Shown: piece by piece, positions 1 through 8,002 of the stretch
Layout of the letters: the number at the start of each line of letters is the position of its first letter
Numbering within the stretch: the stretch's first letter is position 1
Assembly (NCBI GenBank): GCA_035512155.1
Contig: DATKEN010000107.1
Span: 1 to 33,908 of the forward strand
Direction: 5' to 3'
Length of the DNA stretch: 33,908 nt
Source of the DNA: JABCYV01 sp035512155
Lineage (GTDB): Bacteria > Acidobacteriota > Terriglobia > Terriglobales > Acidobacteriaceae
The notes under the pieces: model-generated
What the model saw: only the letters and a program-made list of their open reading frames with translations
The model's database searches: none
Told to the model about the DNA's origin: nothing
Position numbers and translations under genes: made by a program

Positions 1-207
1 CGGCCCCCGCTTCCAGCGCGTCTTCCGCTCCGAATCCGCCGCCTAAGCCTCCTGTGCTCTGCAGCGTCTACGAGTTTCAGGATGCGGACCTTGACAACAC
101 AGTCCGACAATGCGACTTCGCGACTACACCCCTAACTTTTCGAGAGCGAAGGATCTGAAGTTGTCTACGGGACATCGTTCGCTAGAAGCGCCGATGGCTT
201 AGATCTC
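1..207. other. left-edge region without a convincing gene
   Basis: The first 207 bases hold no gene that I can support. A frame from base 2 runs 14 codons to a TAA at 44-46 and could be the last codons of a gene that begins outside the window, but it is too short to recognise. The rest, up to the promoter candidate of the TetR gene, shows no clear hairpin or repeat. Confidence 0.4.
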
Positions 208-237
208 TTGCCACGGAAGCGTCTAGAGTGATATAGT
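208..237 (+). promoter_or_regulatory. sigma70-type promoter candidate for the TetR gene
   Basis: TTGCCA (208-213) and TATAGT (232-237) are separated by 18 bases and lie directly upstream of the inverted repeat at 238-251. A repressor bound there would cover the transcription start, which fits autoregulation of the TetR gene at 269. The assignment rests only on hexamer likeness and position. Confidence 0.45.
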
Positions 238-251
238 TGAGTGAATACTCA
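238..251. promoter_or_regulatory. TetR operator candidate O1
   Basis: TGAGTGAATACTCA is an inverted repeat with 5-bp arms (TGAGT/ACTCA). A nearly identical, more symmetric copy lies at 866-879, before the next gene. It sits between the -10 candidate and the GTG start of the TetR gene, a normal place for a TetR autorepression site. Confidence 0.6.
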
Positions 252-268
252 GCATTGAGGAAACTCGC

Positions 269-847
269 GTGGCACGCCCCAAGAGCGAAGACAAGCGAAA
301 TGCAATCCTCGACGCCGCGACCCGCCTGTTCGCGGAACGGGGTCTCGCGGCTGCCCCGACGTCCGAAATGTCCAAGCGGGCGGGCGTCGCTGAGGGAACT
401 CTCTTCACTTATTTCGAGACTAAGGATGATTTGATCAACGCGCTCTATCGGGAGATTAAGCTGGAGCTCGCGGACGCCATGATGTCGGACTTCCCTCGGA
501 AGAAGAATGTACGTACCAGATTGCGGCATGTTTGGGATCGGTATGTGGATTGGGGAGTCGCGAATCCTGAACAGCGTAGGGTACTGGCGCAACTGTGCTG
601 GTCAGAGGCGCTGACTAACGAGGCCAAAGACGCCGGTAGCGCGCCATTCGTCGAGTTCCAAATCATGATTCGGGACGCGATTGACCAGCGTGTCTTTCGG
701 GATGATCTCCCTGTGGAACTTATCTCGAAATCTCTGGGCGCCTTGGCGGAAGCGACGATGGACCTTATGGCGTTGCGCCCAAGCAAGGCGAACAAATACC
801 GGGACAGTGGCTTTGAAATGTTTTGGTCCGGCATAACCAAGCGATGA
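269..847 (+). CDS. TetR/AcrR family transcriptional regulator
   Basis: 192-residue one-component repressor of the TetR/AcrR family. The N-terminal helix-turn-helix domain occupies about residues 8-55 (the ATRLFAERG helix, then the recognition region with SKRAGVAEGTLFTYF, a typical TetR signature). The remaining helical domain would bind a ligand and dimerise; its ligand cannot be read from sequence. The start is GTG at 269, preceded by GAGGA at 257-261 with normal spacing. The gene is followed by a dehydrogenase in the same direction. Matching inverted repeats lie before both genes (238-251 and 866-879), so it probably represses itself and that dehydrogenase. Family call is firm; the target assignment is inference from the repeated operator. 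Confidence 0.9.
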   Translation: MARPKSEDKRNAILDAATRLFAERGLAAAPTSEMSKRAGVAEGTLFTYFETKDDLINALYREIKLELADAMMSDFPRKKNVRTRLRHVWDRYVDWGVANPEQRRVLAQLCWSEALTNEAKDAGSAPFVEFQIMIRDAIDQRVFRDDLPVELISKSLGALAEATMDLMALRPSKANKYRDSGFEMFWSGITKR

Positions 848-865
848 GTCCTTGCATCGTATGAA

Positions 866-879
866 TGAGTGAGCACTCA
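866..879. promoter_or_regulatory. TetR operator candidate O2
   Basis: TGAGTGAGCACTCA is a perfect 6-bp inverted repeat with a 2-bp centre (TGAGTG-AG-CACTCA). It differs from the 238-251 site at only two positions. It lies between the TetR stop codon and the Shine-Dalgarno AAGGAG (895-900) of the dehydrogenase at 906. Two copies flanking the regulator gene support a shared operator. Confidence 0.6.
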
Positions 880-905
880 CACTAGTAGAAAGACAAGGAG
901 CGAAT

Positions 906-1898
906 ATGCGTACTGAGCAAAAAGCGCTGATATCAGGGTTTGGACGAGAGACAACTGCTGAGGAAGCACTGGCAGGACGTGATCTTCGAGGCAAGGTCGC
1001 CATCGTGACAGGCGGTCATGCAGGCCTTGGGCTTGAGACCACGCGAGTTCTCTCAAACGCAGGAGCCACTATTGCTGTCGGCTCGCGCGATCCCAAGAAG
1101 GCTAAATTGGCGGTTGCAAAAATAAAGAACGTGAAAGTGAGCGAGTTGGATCTGGCCAGTCCAAATTCCATCGATCGATTCGCCAACGAATTTCTAAACT
1201 CCAATCGTGCGCTTGATCTTCTCATCAACAATGCGGGCATCATGGCCACGCCGCTGATGCGGGACGAACGCGGCTATGAATTGCAATTCGCGACGAATCA
1301 CCTCGGGCATTTTCAGCTTACGGCAAGACTTTGGGAAGCGCTCAAGAAATCTCGTGACGCCCGCGTAGTGGCTCTTTCTTCCAGCGCTCACGCCTGGGGC
1401 GAGGTTGATCTTAACGACCCAAATTTCGACAAGAGGCCTTACGAAAAATGGGTAGCCTACGGACAATCGAAGACCGCAAATTCGTTGTTTGCGGTTGAGC
1501 TTGATAAGCGAGGCCGACAGCACGGCATCCGCGCATTTGCCGTGCATCCCGGCGGAATCCTCACCGATCTTTCCAAATACATGACGGACGAGGAGTTAGC
1601 CGCGTACGGCGTCCAACGAGTGAATGGTGTGCTCACGATTCCCGATGTCACCAAGGTTCCCATGCGCTTCAAGACGGTCGAGCAAGGCGCGGCGACGACA
1701 ATTTGGGCCGCGGTCAGTTCGCAGTTGAATGGCAAAGGCGGCGTTTACTGCGAAGATTGCAACATCGCCGAACTGGTTTCCGCAGACAGCGAGCTCCACA
1801 GCGGTGTGCGACCTTGGGCCGTGGATAAAGCTGCAGCCGAAGCTCTCTGGACTTTAAGCGAGAAACTTACGTCCGTATCCGCTAAAGCCACCGCTTAA
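906..1898 (+). CDS. short-chain dehydrogenase/reductase (retinol dehydrogenase-like)
   Basis: 330-residue NAD(P)-dependent oxidoreductase of the SDR superfamily. The Rossmann glycine motif TGGHAGLG is near residue 36, the structural NNAG near residue 108, a catalytic serine in ALSSSAH and the YxxxK pair in YGQSK. Length and the extra N-terminal 25 residues resemble the retinol dehydrogenase/WW-domain oxidoreductase-like branch rather than the classical 250-residue SDRs. The start ATG has AAGGAG five bases upstream. It stands alone behind the TetR gene with an operator candidate in its leader, so it is probably the main target of that repressor. The substrate is unknown; a carbonyl or alcohol compound that also binds the repressor is plausible. 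Confidence 0.88.
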   Translation: MRTEQKALISGFGRETTAEEALAGRDLRGKVAIVTGGHAGLGLETTRVLSNAGATIAVGSRDPKKAKLAVAKIKNVKVSELDLASPNSIDRFANEFLNSNRALDLLINNAGIMATPLMRDERGYELQFATNHLGHFQLTARLWEALKKSRDARVVALSSSAHAWGEVDLNDPNFDKRPYEKWVAYGQSKTANSLFAVELDKRGRQHGIRAFAVHPGGILTDLSKYMTDEELAAYGVQRVNGVLTIPDVTKVPMRFKTVEQGAATTIWAAVSSQLNGKGGVYCEDCNIAELVSADSELHSGVRPWAVDKAAAEALWTLSEKLTSVSAKATA

Positions 1899-1944
1899 CA
1901 CGCCGACTCCTGCATTTGGCTTACTGGAAAGCGGGTCGTCGAGT

Positions 1945-1958
1945 CTATGCCCGCATAG
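1945..1958. promoter_or_regulatory. 14-bp palindrome upstream of the second SDR gene
   Basis: CTATGC-CC-GCATAG is a perfect 6-bp inverted repeat 28 bases before the ATG of the dehydrogenase at 1987. It is unlike the TGAGTG operator of the neighbouring TetR gene, so it may bind another regulator. I see no good promoter hexamers next to it. Confidence 0.3.
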
Positions 1959-1986
1959 TCTATCTACAAACAGAATGGAGAATCTC

Positions 1987-2868
1987 ATGTCAAAAGTTTG
2001 GTTGATCACCGGAAGCGGAAACGGGTTGGGCCGGGACATCGCCGAGGCGGCGCTGGCCGCGGGTGACAGCGTGGTAGCCGGAGCGCGTCGGACGGAGGAA
2101 TTAACACCTCTGGCGGCGCAACACGACGGGCGGGTGAAGCCCGTTACGCTGGAAGTGCGCGATGAGTCCGCAGCAAAGGCCGCGGTGCAGTTGGCGGTGG
2201 ACACCTTCGGTCGGCTGGACGTTCTGGTCAACAATGCCGGTTATGGCCAGTTTGCGCCGTTCGAGCAGATGAGTGCGGAAGACTTCCAGGCTGTCGTGGA
2301 CACATGCTTTTACGGCGTGGTGTACACGACGCGCGCCGCCGTGCCCGTGATGCGCAAGCAGAAGAGCGGTCACATCTTTCAGGTGTCTTCGGTCGGTGGC
2401 CGGATTGCGGTTCCCGGCAATACGCCGTATCACGCGGCCAAGTGGGCGGTGGGCGGTTTCAGCGACTCGCTGGCGATGGAAGTTGCGCCCTTCGGGGTCA
2501 AGGTCTGCACGCTAGAGCCGGGAGGCATTCGGACCAACTGGGCACGGCGCGCGGGTGAGAATATGCCGGACCTGCTGCCGGAGTACGAGGCCTCGGTCGG
2601 TTCGATACACAAGATGTTGCGAAGCCACGAAGGGCGTGCGGAAGGCGATCCGCGGAAGATCGCGGAGGTAATTGTGCAACTGGCAAATAGGGACGAGGTG
2701 CCAATGCGGCTGATCCTCGGCGTGGATGCGGAAAAGCGGGTGCAACAGGCGGAAGCGGCGCGTGCGAGCGAGGCCGAGAAATGGCGGCACCTTACTGTTT
2801 CAACGGTGTTTGAAGATGAGCGATTCGACAGCCGGCTGTCTATGGCAAATAGCGGAATCAATTCGTGA
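1987..2868 (+). CDS. short-chain dehydrogenase/reductase
   Basis: 293-residue classical-type SDR. It starts almost directly with the nucleotide-binding motif TGSGNGLG, has NNAG in the fourth strand region, a catalytic serine in VSSVGG and the active-site YHAAK. The proline-glycine after the active site (LEPGGIRTNW) is where many SDRs place cofactor and substrate loops. I prefer ATG 1987 over the in-frame ATG at 1975, because GGAG at 1977-1980 then sits six bases before the start. It follows the first SDR after an 88-base gap and may be cotranscribed or separately controlled through the palindrome at 1945-1958. Substrate unknown. The two SDRs are not close copies of each other. Confidence 0.88.
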   Translation: MSKVWLITGSGNGLGRDIAEAALAAGDSVVAGARRTEELTPLAAQHDGRVKPVTLEVRDESAAKAAVQLAVDTFGRLDVLVNNAGYGQFAPFEQMSAEDFQAVVDTCFYGVVYTTRAAVPVMRKQKSGHIFQVSSVGGRIAVPGNTPYHAAKWAVGGFSDSLAMEVAPFGVKVCTLEPGGIRTNWARRAGENMPDLLPEYEASVGSIHKMLRSHEGRAEGDPRKIAEVIVQLANRDEVPMRLILGVDAEKRVQQAEAARASEAEKWRHLTVSTVFEDERFDSRLSMANSGINS

Positions 2869-2923
2869 GCTGCCGACTCATTAGCTCAGAATGAAGGGGA
2901 GCCGATCCGATCGAAAGGCAGGT

Positions 2924-2965
2924 CCTTCGCTGCGCCCCAGTCGTAAGGTCTGGGTCTCGCGAAGG
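2924..2965. terminator. hairpin between convergent genes, probable bidirectional terminator
   Basis: Outer arms CCTTCGC (2924-2930) and GCGAAGG (2959-2965) enclose inner arms CCCAG (2936-2940) and CTGGG (2950-2954). The hairpin lies in the 125-base gap between the convergent SDR and peptidase genes. A short T run (2971-2974) follows on the plus strand. The position suits termination for both genes, although the T tract is weak. Confidence 0.5.
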
Positions 2966-2993
2966 CCTCCCTTTTGGTGGTTCAAGTGATTCC

Positions 2994-4178
2994 TTACTTA
3001 ATCAATCGGTGTTCTTTAAGTATCTCCACCGTCTTCTCGATCGGTAGAGCCTCGACCGTGTGTCCGTTGGCGGTCATGGTCGTCGCCTTAAACATCGAGT
3101 TGTAGACTGCTTCCTCCGTGGCTTCGATGGCGGCCAGGAACAGCGGCGACATTGCGTCGTTGGTCATCACTTCCAGGTTCCGCGTCAGCGCTTTGTCATT
3201 GGCATGGATCCGCACTTGCGGCGCCGTCGAGAATGCGATCGCGTAGTCTCCGCTGCCGTTTGAGGCCGAACTCCCGGTGCGCGAAACTCCTAGCCACGCT
3301 CTCGCTGCCAGCCGCTTCAGGTTGAGGCCGTCAAGCGGCGCGTCAGTGGCGACGACGATCATGCATGATCCGTCTGCCTTGTCGTTTCCTGTTCCACCCC
3401 CACCGCTGGCCTGCTGAAGTTCCTTACGGAGGTAGTACTGGCCGAGTTCCTGGCCCACAGGAGCGCCTGCAATCGTAAGCACGCCGCCGAAGTTCGTCTG
3501 CACCAGCACTCCAACCGTGTATCCACCGAGATGAGCAGGCAGGCGGCGCGACGAGGTCCCGATGCCGCCTTTCCAGCCGAAGACCACCGTCCCGGTGCCC
3601 GCGCCGACTGCGCCCTCCTCGACCGGACCGCCCTTTGCGTTTTTGACGGCGGCGAACACGTCGTCGGGCGTGATGTGGCGGCCGCGAATGTCGCTCAGAT
3701 ACCCGTCATTGGTTTCGCCGACCACCGGGTTAATCGATAGCACATCGTCGTTGCCCGGCAGCACCAACATGTAGCTGATCAGCGCGTCTGCGGCCCGCGG
3801 CACACTTGTGGTAGAGGTCAACAGGATAGGCGTTTCGATGCTGCCAATTTCATCCACCTGCGTGGAGCCCGCCAGCTTTCCGAAACCATTACCCACAAAA
3901 ATCGCGCCAGGTACTTTCTCGCGATAGAGATTGCCGGAATGTGGTAGAACGGCAGTCACGCCGGTGCGAATGTTGTCACCGCGAATAATCGTCGTGTGCC
4001 CGACTTCGACGCCGGCAACATCGGTGATTGCATCGAGCGGCCCGGTCGGCAGGATGCCGACCTTCAGCCCCAGATCGGAAGCGCGGGGGCGTGCATAGGG
4101 AGCTGTGTTTTGGGCAGCAGCGAACACGGCCACCAACAAGGCTGTAGCAGCAACGAAAGGCTTATGGGGCATGGGCAT
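2994..4178 (-). CDS. exported P1 (DmpA) family aminopeptidase
   Basis: 394-residue member of the S58/P1 family (L-aminopeptidase/D-esterase DmpA, beta-peptidyl aminopeptidases). These enzymes self-cleave at a Gly-Ser bond so that the new N-terminal serine becomes the nucleophile. The bond is visible as ADGSCMIVVATDAP, giving G270-S271 in the numbering from ATG 4178. The first 23 residues form a signal peptide ending AAAQ, so the enzyme is probably periplasmic. The reading frame stays open further upstream to 4532, but that part runs antisense to the permease gene and lacks family likeness; ATG 4172 is an alternative start. It is divergent from the permease/ligase run and may supply it with free amino acids or amines released from short peptides or amides, which is inference. 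Confidence 0.88.
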   Translation of the reverse strand: MPMPHKPFVAATALLVAVFAAAQNTAPYARPRASDLGLKVGILPTGPLDAITDVAGVEVGHTTIIRGDNIRTGVTAVLPHSGNLYREKVPGAIFVGNGFGKLAGSTQVDEIGSIETPILLTSTTSVPRAADALISYMLVLPGNDDVLSINPVVGETNDGYLSDIRGRHITPDDVFAAVKNAKGGPVEEGAVGAGTGTVVFGWKGGIGTSSRRLPAHLGGYTVGVLVQTNFGGVLTIAGAPVGQELGQYYLRKELQQASGGGGTGNDKADGSCMIVVATDAPLDGLNLKRLAARAWLGVSRTGSSASNGSGDYAIAFSTAPQVRIHANDKALTRNLEVMTNDAMSPLFLAAIEATEEAVYNSMFKATTMTANGHTVEALPIEKTVEILKEHRLIK

Positions 4179-4235
4179 AGCATACGACCAAATCTCGGGA
4201 AAATTAGTTTCTTGAAATCCCCAGATCCCAACAGC

Positions 4236-5705
4236 GTGGCTGGGAAGTCGCGAAAGCTGGAAACCATCCCTACCGACGACCAAGACTTGCAGGGTTTTGG
4301 ATACGCTCCGCAGTTCCTCCGTGGCTTCGGAGGATTTTCCAATTTTGCCCTTTCGTTTTCGATCATCTCTATATTGACCGGCGCCGTGACCCTCTTTGAC
4401 TACGGCCTGAGCATGGGTGGTCCGCGAGAAATGCTGCTGGGCTGGCCATTGGTGACCTTCGGCACTCTGATGGTGGCGCTCAGCATGGCTGAGCTGTGTT
4501 CCGCCCTGCCGACCTCGGGAGGAATGTATCACTGGTCGGCGGAACTGGGTGGACCTACCTGGGCCTGGTTTACGGCCTGGCTCAACATTGTCGGGCTGAT
4601 CACCGCCATCGCTGGAATTGACTATGGCTGCGCCGAGTTTCTGGTGCCCATGTTAGGTTGGCAATCCGGCCGCTATACGTTATTCGCCGTGTACGCTCTC
4701 CTGCTGCTCTCCCAAACTGTGATCAATCACTACTCGACAGCCTTGGTGGCGTGGTTCAGCGATCTGAGTGTGGTGGTACACATTCTCGGTGTGATCGTAC
4801 TGATTGGGTCGCTTCTGATTTTTGCGCCCAAGCAATCCCCGGCCTTTCTCTGGAGCGCCGGCAATATGAGCCCGGTTCGGGCTCCGTATGCCTGGCTGTT
4901 CATGCTGGGTTTGCTGCAAGCGCAGTGGACCTATACGGGATTTGACGCCTCTGCGCACGTGGCCGAGGAGACGCGGGACCCTCGGCGGCTTGCGCCCTGG
5001 GGAATGGTCATGTCCGTGGTGGTATCCGGAGTCTTTGGCTACCTTCTGATTCTGTCATTGACGCTGGCGATTCCGAGTATTGCCCAGGTATTGCAGAGCA
5101 CCGATGCGAGTGGCCATCCGGTTCCGGCGGTGCTGACAATTGTACGGCTCGCACTGGGGGTTCGAGCGGCTGGCGCCGTGCTGGCGCTCACGGTACTTGC
5201 CATGTGGTTCTGCGGACTGGCTGCCATTACCTCAGTCTCGCGATCTTTCTTTGCTCTGGCGCGTGATAACGGTATGCCGCTGTCATCCATCTGGAGTCGA
5301 GTCAATGCCAGGCTGAAGACGCCAGTGCCAGCAATTTGGCTCACGGCAGCACTGGCGTTTTTCGCCATGATCTACGGCGGAGCCTATTCCGTAGTCACGT
5401 CCATCAGCGTCATCGGCTTCTACCTTGCCTACATCGCGCCGGTCTATCTGGGCTGGCGAACGAAGACGAGTTGGCTGGAGAAACGTGGGCCTTGGCATCT
5501 CGGCGGCGCGAGCAATGCGGTCAACGTGTTGGCCGTGATCTGGACCGTCATCATTTGCGTGGTCATGGTGATGCCACCCAACACGCGGGCCGGTTGGGGC
5601 ATTCTCTCGGTCATGAGTGCGCTCCTCTTGATACATGTGGCCAGCGGCAAGCACAAGATGTATAAACCGCAATGGGGGCCAGAGAAAGATTCAGGCGGCT
5701 TGTAG
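4236..5705 (+). CDS. APC superfamily amino acid/amine permease
   Basis: About 489-residue integral membrane transporter of the amino acid-polyamine-organocation superfamily, with about 12 hydrophobic segments. The first is preceded by the characteristic GFGYAPQFLRGFGGFSNFA, and SILTGAV lies in helix 1, where APC proteins bind the substrate backbone. The frame is open from 3996, but the early part overlaps the divergent peptidase gene. GTG 4236 gives the usual 20-residue cytosolic leader; TTG 4212 and ATG 4164 are alternatives, and none has a strong Shine-Dalgarno. A ligase gene of the glutamine synthetase family follows after 73 bases, so the likely substrate is an amino acid, GABA-like compound or amine destined for glutamylation. 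The exact substrate cannot be read. Confidence 0.85.
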   Translation: MAGKSRKLETIPTDDQDLQGFGYAPQFLRGFGGFSNFALSFSIISILTGAVTLFDYGLSMGGPREMLLGWPLVTFGTLMVALSMAELCSALPTSGGMYHWSAELGGPTWAWFTAWLNIVGLITAIAGIDYGCAEFLVPMLGWQSGRYTLFAVYALLLLSQTVINHYSTALVAWFSDLSVVVHILGVIVLIGSLLIFAPKQSPAFLWSAGNMSPVRAPYAWLFMLGLLQAQWTYTGFDASAHVAEETRDPRRLAPWGMVMSVVVSGVFGYLLILSLTLAIPSIAQVLQSTDASGHPVPAVLTIVRLALGVRAAGAVLALTVLAMWFCGLAAITSVSRSFFALARDNGMPLSSIWSRVNARLKTPVPAIWLTAALAFFAMIYGGAYSVVTSISVIGFYLAYIAPVYLGWRTKTSWLEKRGPWHLGGASNAVNVLAVIWTVIICVVMVMPPNTRAGWGILSVMSALLLIHVASGKHKMYKPQWGPEKDSGGL

Positions 5706-5778
5706 ATGCAAATCCCTGGAGTCGGCTGAAGATCGCGGGGATAAGTGTCTAAGAGAACAAGTAGAAACGTACGGTGAA

Positions 5779-7191
5779 ATGGTTATGTCAGGTGATCGGC
5801 TAAGCGAAACCAAGACGCGCACGCCCGGGATGCTGACTCTCGAAGACCTGCGAGACCTGGTTCAGCGGGATCAGGTCCGGACGGTGATCGTCGGCTTCAC
5901 AGACCACTTCGGGCGGTTGCTTGGCAAACGCTTCGACGCGGAAATATTCCTTGAGAGCGTGTGGGACCACGGCACTCATGCCTGTGACTACCTGTTGGCC
6001 AACGATATGGAGATGACGCCAGTCAGTGGGTATCGTTTCGCCAATTGGGTGCGAGGCTACGGCGATTTTCACCTGGTGCCTGATCCAAGCACCCTACGTC
6101 TGGCGAGTTGGCTGGAGAAAACCGCCCTGGTTCTGTGTGATGTGAAGGGTGAGAAGACCGGGCAGCTTCTTGCCGTTGCTCCCCGCTCGATTTTACGACG
6201 ACAATTGGAACGGGCTGAAGAGTTGTCAGTCACGAGCGTGGTGGCCTCTGAGCTCGAGTACTACTTGTTCCGCGACAGCTATCACGATGCCGCTCTGCAG
6301 GGCTATGCCGGCTTGGAAGAGGCAGGCTGGTATTCGGAGGACTACCACATCCTGCAGGGGACGCGGAACGAGAACTTTACCGCTGCCGTGCGTCAGCATC
6401 TCAAGTCCTCCGGGGTCCCGGTCGAAAGCTCCAAGGGTGAATTCGGTACTGGCCAGCACGAGCTCAATGTCCGTCACGCCGGAGCTCTGGAGATGGCGGA
6501 CCGTCATGTCGTCTACAAACAATGTCTGAAAGAAGTGGCAGAACAGATGGGCATGAGCGTGAGCTTCATGGCGAAATTTGCGAGCACTCAGGCGGGATCA
6601 AGCTGTCATATTCATCTCAGTTTATGGCGAGACGGTGTCAACGCTTTTGCTGGTGACGAGCAGTTCGGCCCGGTCGCATGTTCGAGCCTATTCCGATGGT
6701 TCCTAGGCGGCTGGATCCGGCAGGCATCGGAGGTTATGGTGTTCTACGCGCCGACGGTGAATTCCTACAAGCGCTACGTCGAGGGCTCATGGGCACCGAC
6801 CCGACTTGCCTGGAGTCACGATAACCGCACTGCCGGGTTCCGGGTGGTCGGGAAAGGGCAAAGCCTTCGCATCGAATGCCGAATCCCCGGGGCGGATTGC
6901 AATCCTTATCATGCCTTTGCCGCTGTGCTGGCTTCGGGGTTAAATGGAATTGCAGAAAAGGTGGAACCGCCGGAATGCATGTCGGGCGACCTCTATGGCG
7001 CGACCGATGTCACGCGCGTGCCCAAGACTTTGGCGGAAGCTGTCGCGCTTTTCGCGAATAGCGCCTTTGCCAAGCAGGCATTCGGAGAAGAAGTGGTTGA
7101 GCACTACGCACACTTCTTCCGAACGGAGCAAAACACCTTCAACAGCGCAGTAACGGACTGGGAACGGAGGCGGTACTTCGAACGAATCTGA
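5779..7191 (+). CDS. glutamine synthetase family ligase, probable gamma-glutamyl-amine synthetase
   Basis: 470-residue protein of the GS fold, with an N-terminal beta-grasp region (DHFGRLLGKRF) and the C-terminal catalytic domain. Metal and ATP site motifs are present: SELEYYLF near residue 157, GTGQHELN near 223, GSSCHIHLSL near 273, NSYKRYVEGSWAP near 328 and the glutamate-binding ECRIPGADCNPYHA further on. The GSSCHIHLSL loop and the partner genes (permease before, SDR and aldehyde dehydrogenase after) fit PuuA-like gamma-glutamylation of an amine better than nitrogen-assimilating GlnA. The GlnA adenylylation-loop signature is not evident. ATG 5779 or 5785 is the start; GGTGA at 5774-5778 is a weak ribosome site. 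Family certain, substrate inferred. Confidence 0.82.
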   Translation: MVMSGDRLSETKTRTPGMLTLEDLRDLVQRDQVRTVIVGFTDHFGRLLGKRFDAEIFLESVWDHGTHACDYLLANDMEMTPVSGYRFANWVRGYGDFHLVPDPSTLRLASWLEKTALVLCDVKGEKTGQLLAVAPRSILRRQLERAEELSVTSVVASELEYYLFRDSYHDAALQGYAGLEEAGWYSEDYHILQGTRNENFTAAVRQHLKSSGVPVESSKGEFGTGQHELNVRHAGALEMADRHVVYKQCLKEVAEQMGMSVSFMAKFASTQAGSSCHIHLSLWRDGVNAFAGDEQFGPVACSSLFRWFLGGWIRQASEVMVFYAPTVNSYKRYVEGSWAPTRLAWSHDNRTAGFRVVGKGQSLRIECRIPGADCNPYHAFAAVLASGLNGIAEKVEPPECMSGDLYGATDVTRVPKTLAEAVALFANSAFAKQAFGEEVVEHYAHFFRTEQNTFNSAVTDWERRRYFERI

Positions 7192-7220
7192 TTAGCAAGT
7201 TCCTGCGGATACGAGCAACT

Positions 7221-7994
7221 ATGAGGCTCAAGGACAAAGTTGCGTTGATTACAGGTGCTTCCAGCGGAATTGGCCGCGAAGCCGCGCTCTTGTTCGCGCA
7301 GGAAGGCGCTTGCGTGGTCGTGGCGGACGTGGAGGACGAAGGCGGCAGGGAAACGGTTTCGACGATCGAACGGCAGAAGGGAAGGGGAGCATTTGTCCAC
7401 GCCGATGTCTCACAAGCGGCGGAGTGTCAGCGGATGATCGCAGCCGCGGAAGAGCAGTTCGGCAAATTGAATGTCCTGTTCAACAACGCCGGAATCATGC
7501 ACAGTCAGGATGATGATGCAATTTCCACCGAGGAAAAGATTTGGGACCTCACGATGAACATCAATGCTAAGGGCGTCTTCTTTGGCTGCAAGTACGGTAT
7601 CCCCGCCTTACGCCGCGCCGGGGGAGGCTCCATCGTCAACACCGCCTCTTTTGTGGCTCTGCTGGGAGCGGCGACACCCCAGATCGCGTACACCGCAAGC
7701 AAAGGCGCGGTGCTGGCCTTGACTCGTGAGCTTGCAGTGGTCCACGCGCGGGAGAACATCCGAGTCAATGCGCTGTGTCCGGGACCGCTGCGAACCGAGT
7801 TGCTCATGAAGTTTCTTGACACCGAACAGAAACGACAACGGCGGCTTGTCCATATCCCCGTCGGCCGATTCGGCGAGGCAAAAGAGATCGCTCAAGCTGC
7901 GTTGTTCCTGGCGTCGGATGAATCTTCCTTTGTTACCGGGACCGAATTCCTGGTTGACGGCGGCATTACGGCTGCGTATGTAACTCCGGAGTGA
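7221..7994 (+). CDS. short-chain dehydrogenase/reductase of the amine cluster
   Basis: 257-residue classical SDR (FabG/glucose dehydrogenase type). The cofactor motif TGASSGIG is at residues 12-19, followed by an acidic residue at the end of strand 2 (VVADVED), which favours NAD over NADP. NNAG, a serine-region strand (IVNTASFVAL) and the active-site YTASK follow, and the C terminus ends in the FVTGTEFLVDGG signature of the family. It begins 29 bases after the ligase gene, and its stop codon is only 8 bases before the aldehyde dehydrogenase start, so the genes are probably one transcript. In the pathway it could interconvert an alcohol and the aldehyde that the next gene oxidises; that step is inference. 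Confidence 0.88.
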   Translation: MRLKDKVALITGASSGIGREAALLFAQEGACVVVADVEDEGGRETVSTIERQKGRGAFVHADVSQAAECQRMIAAAEEQFGKLNVLFNNAGIMHSQDDDAISTEEKIWDLTMNINAKGVFFGCKYGIPALRRAGGGSIVNTASFVALLGAATPQIAYTASKGAVLALTRELAVVHARENIRVNALCPGPLRTELLMKFLDTEQKRQRRLVHIPVGRFGEAKEIAQAALFLASDESSFVTGTEFLVDGGITAAYVTPE

Positions 7995-8002
7995 GACAGC
8001 TT

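Noticed and set aside
3996..4235. Upstream extension of the permease frame
   Set aside because: It runs opposite to the signal-peptide end of the P1 peptidase and has no transporter likeness; APC proteins normally have a short leader.
4179..4532. Upstream extension of the peptidase frame
   Set aside because: The signal peptide begins at 4178, and the upstream part is antisense to the permease helix 1 region.
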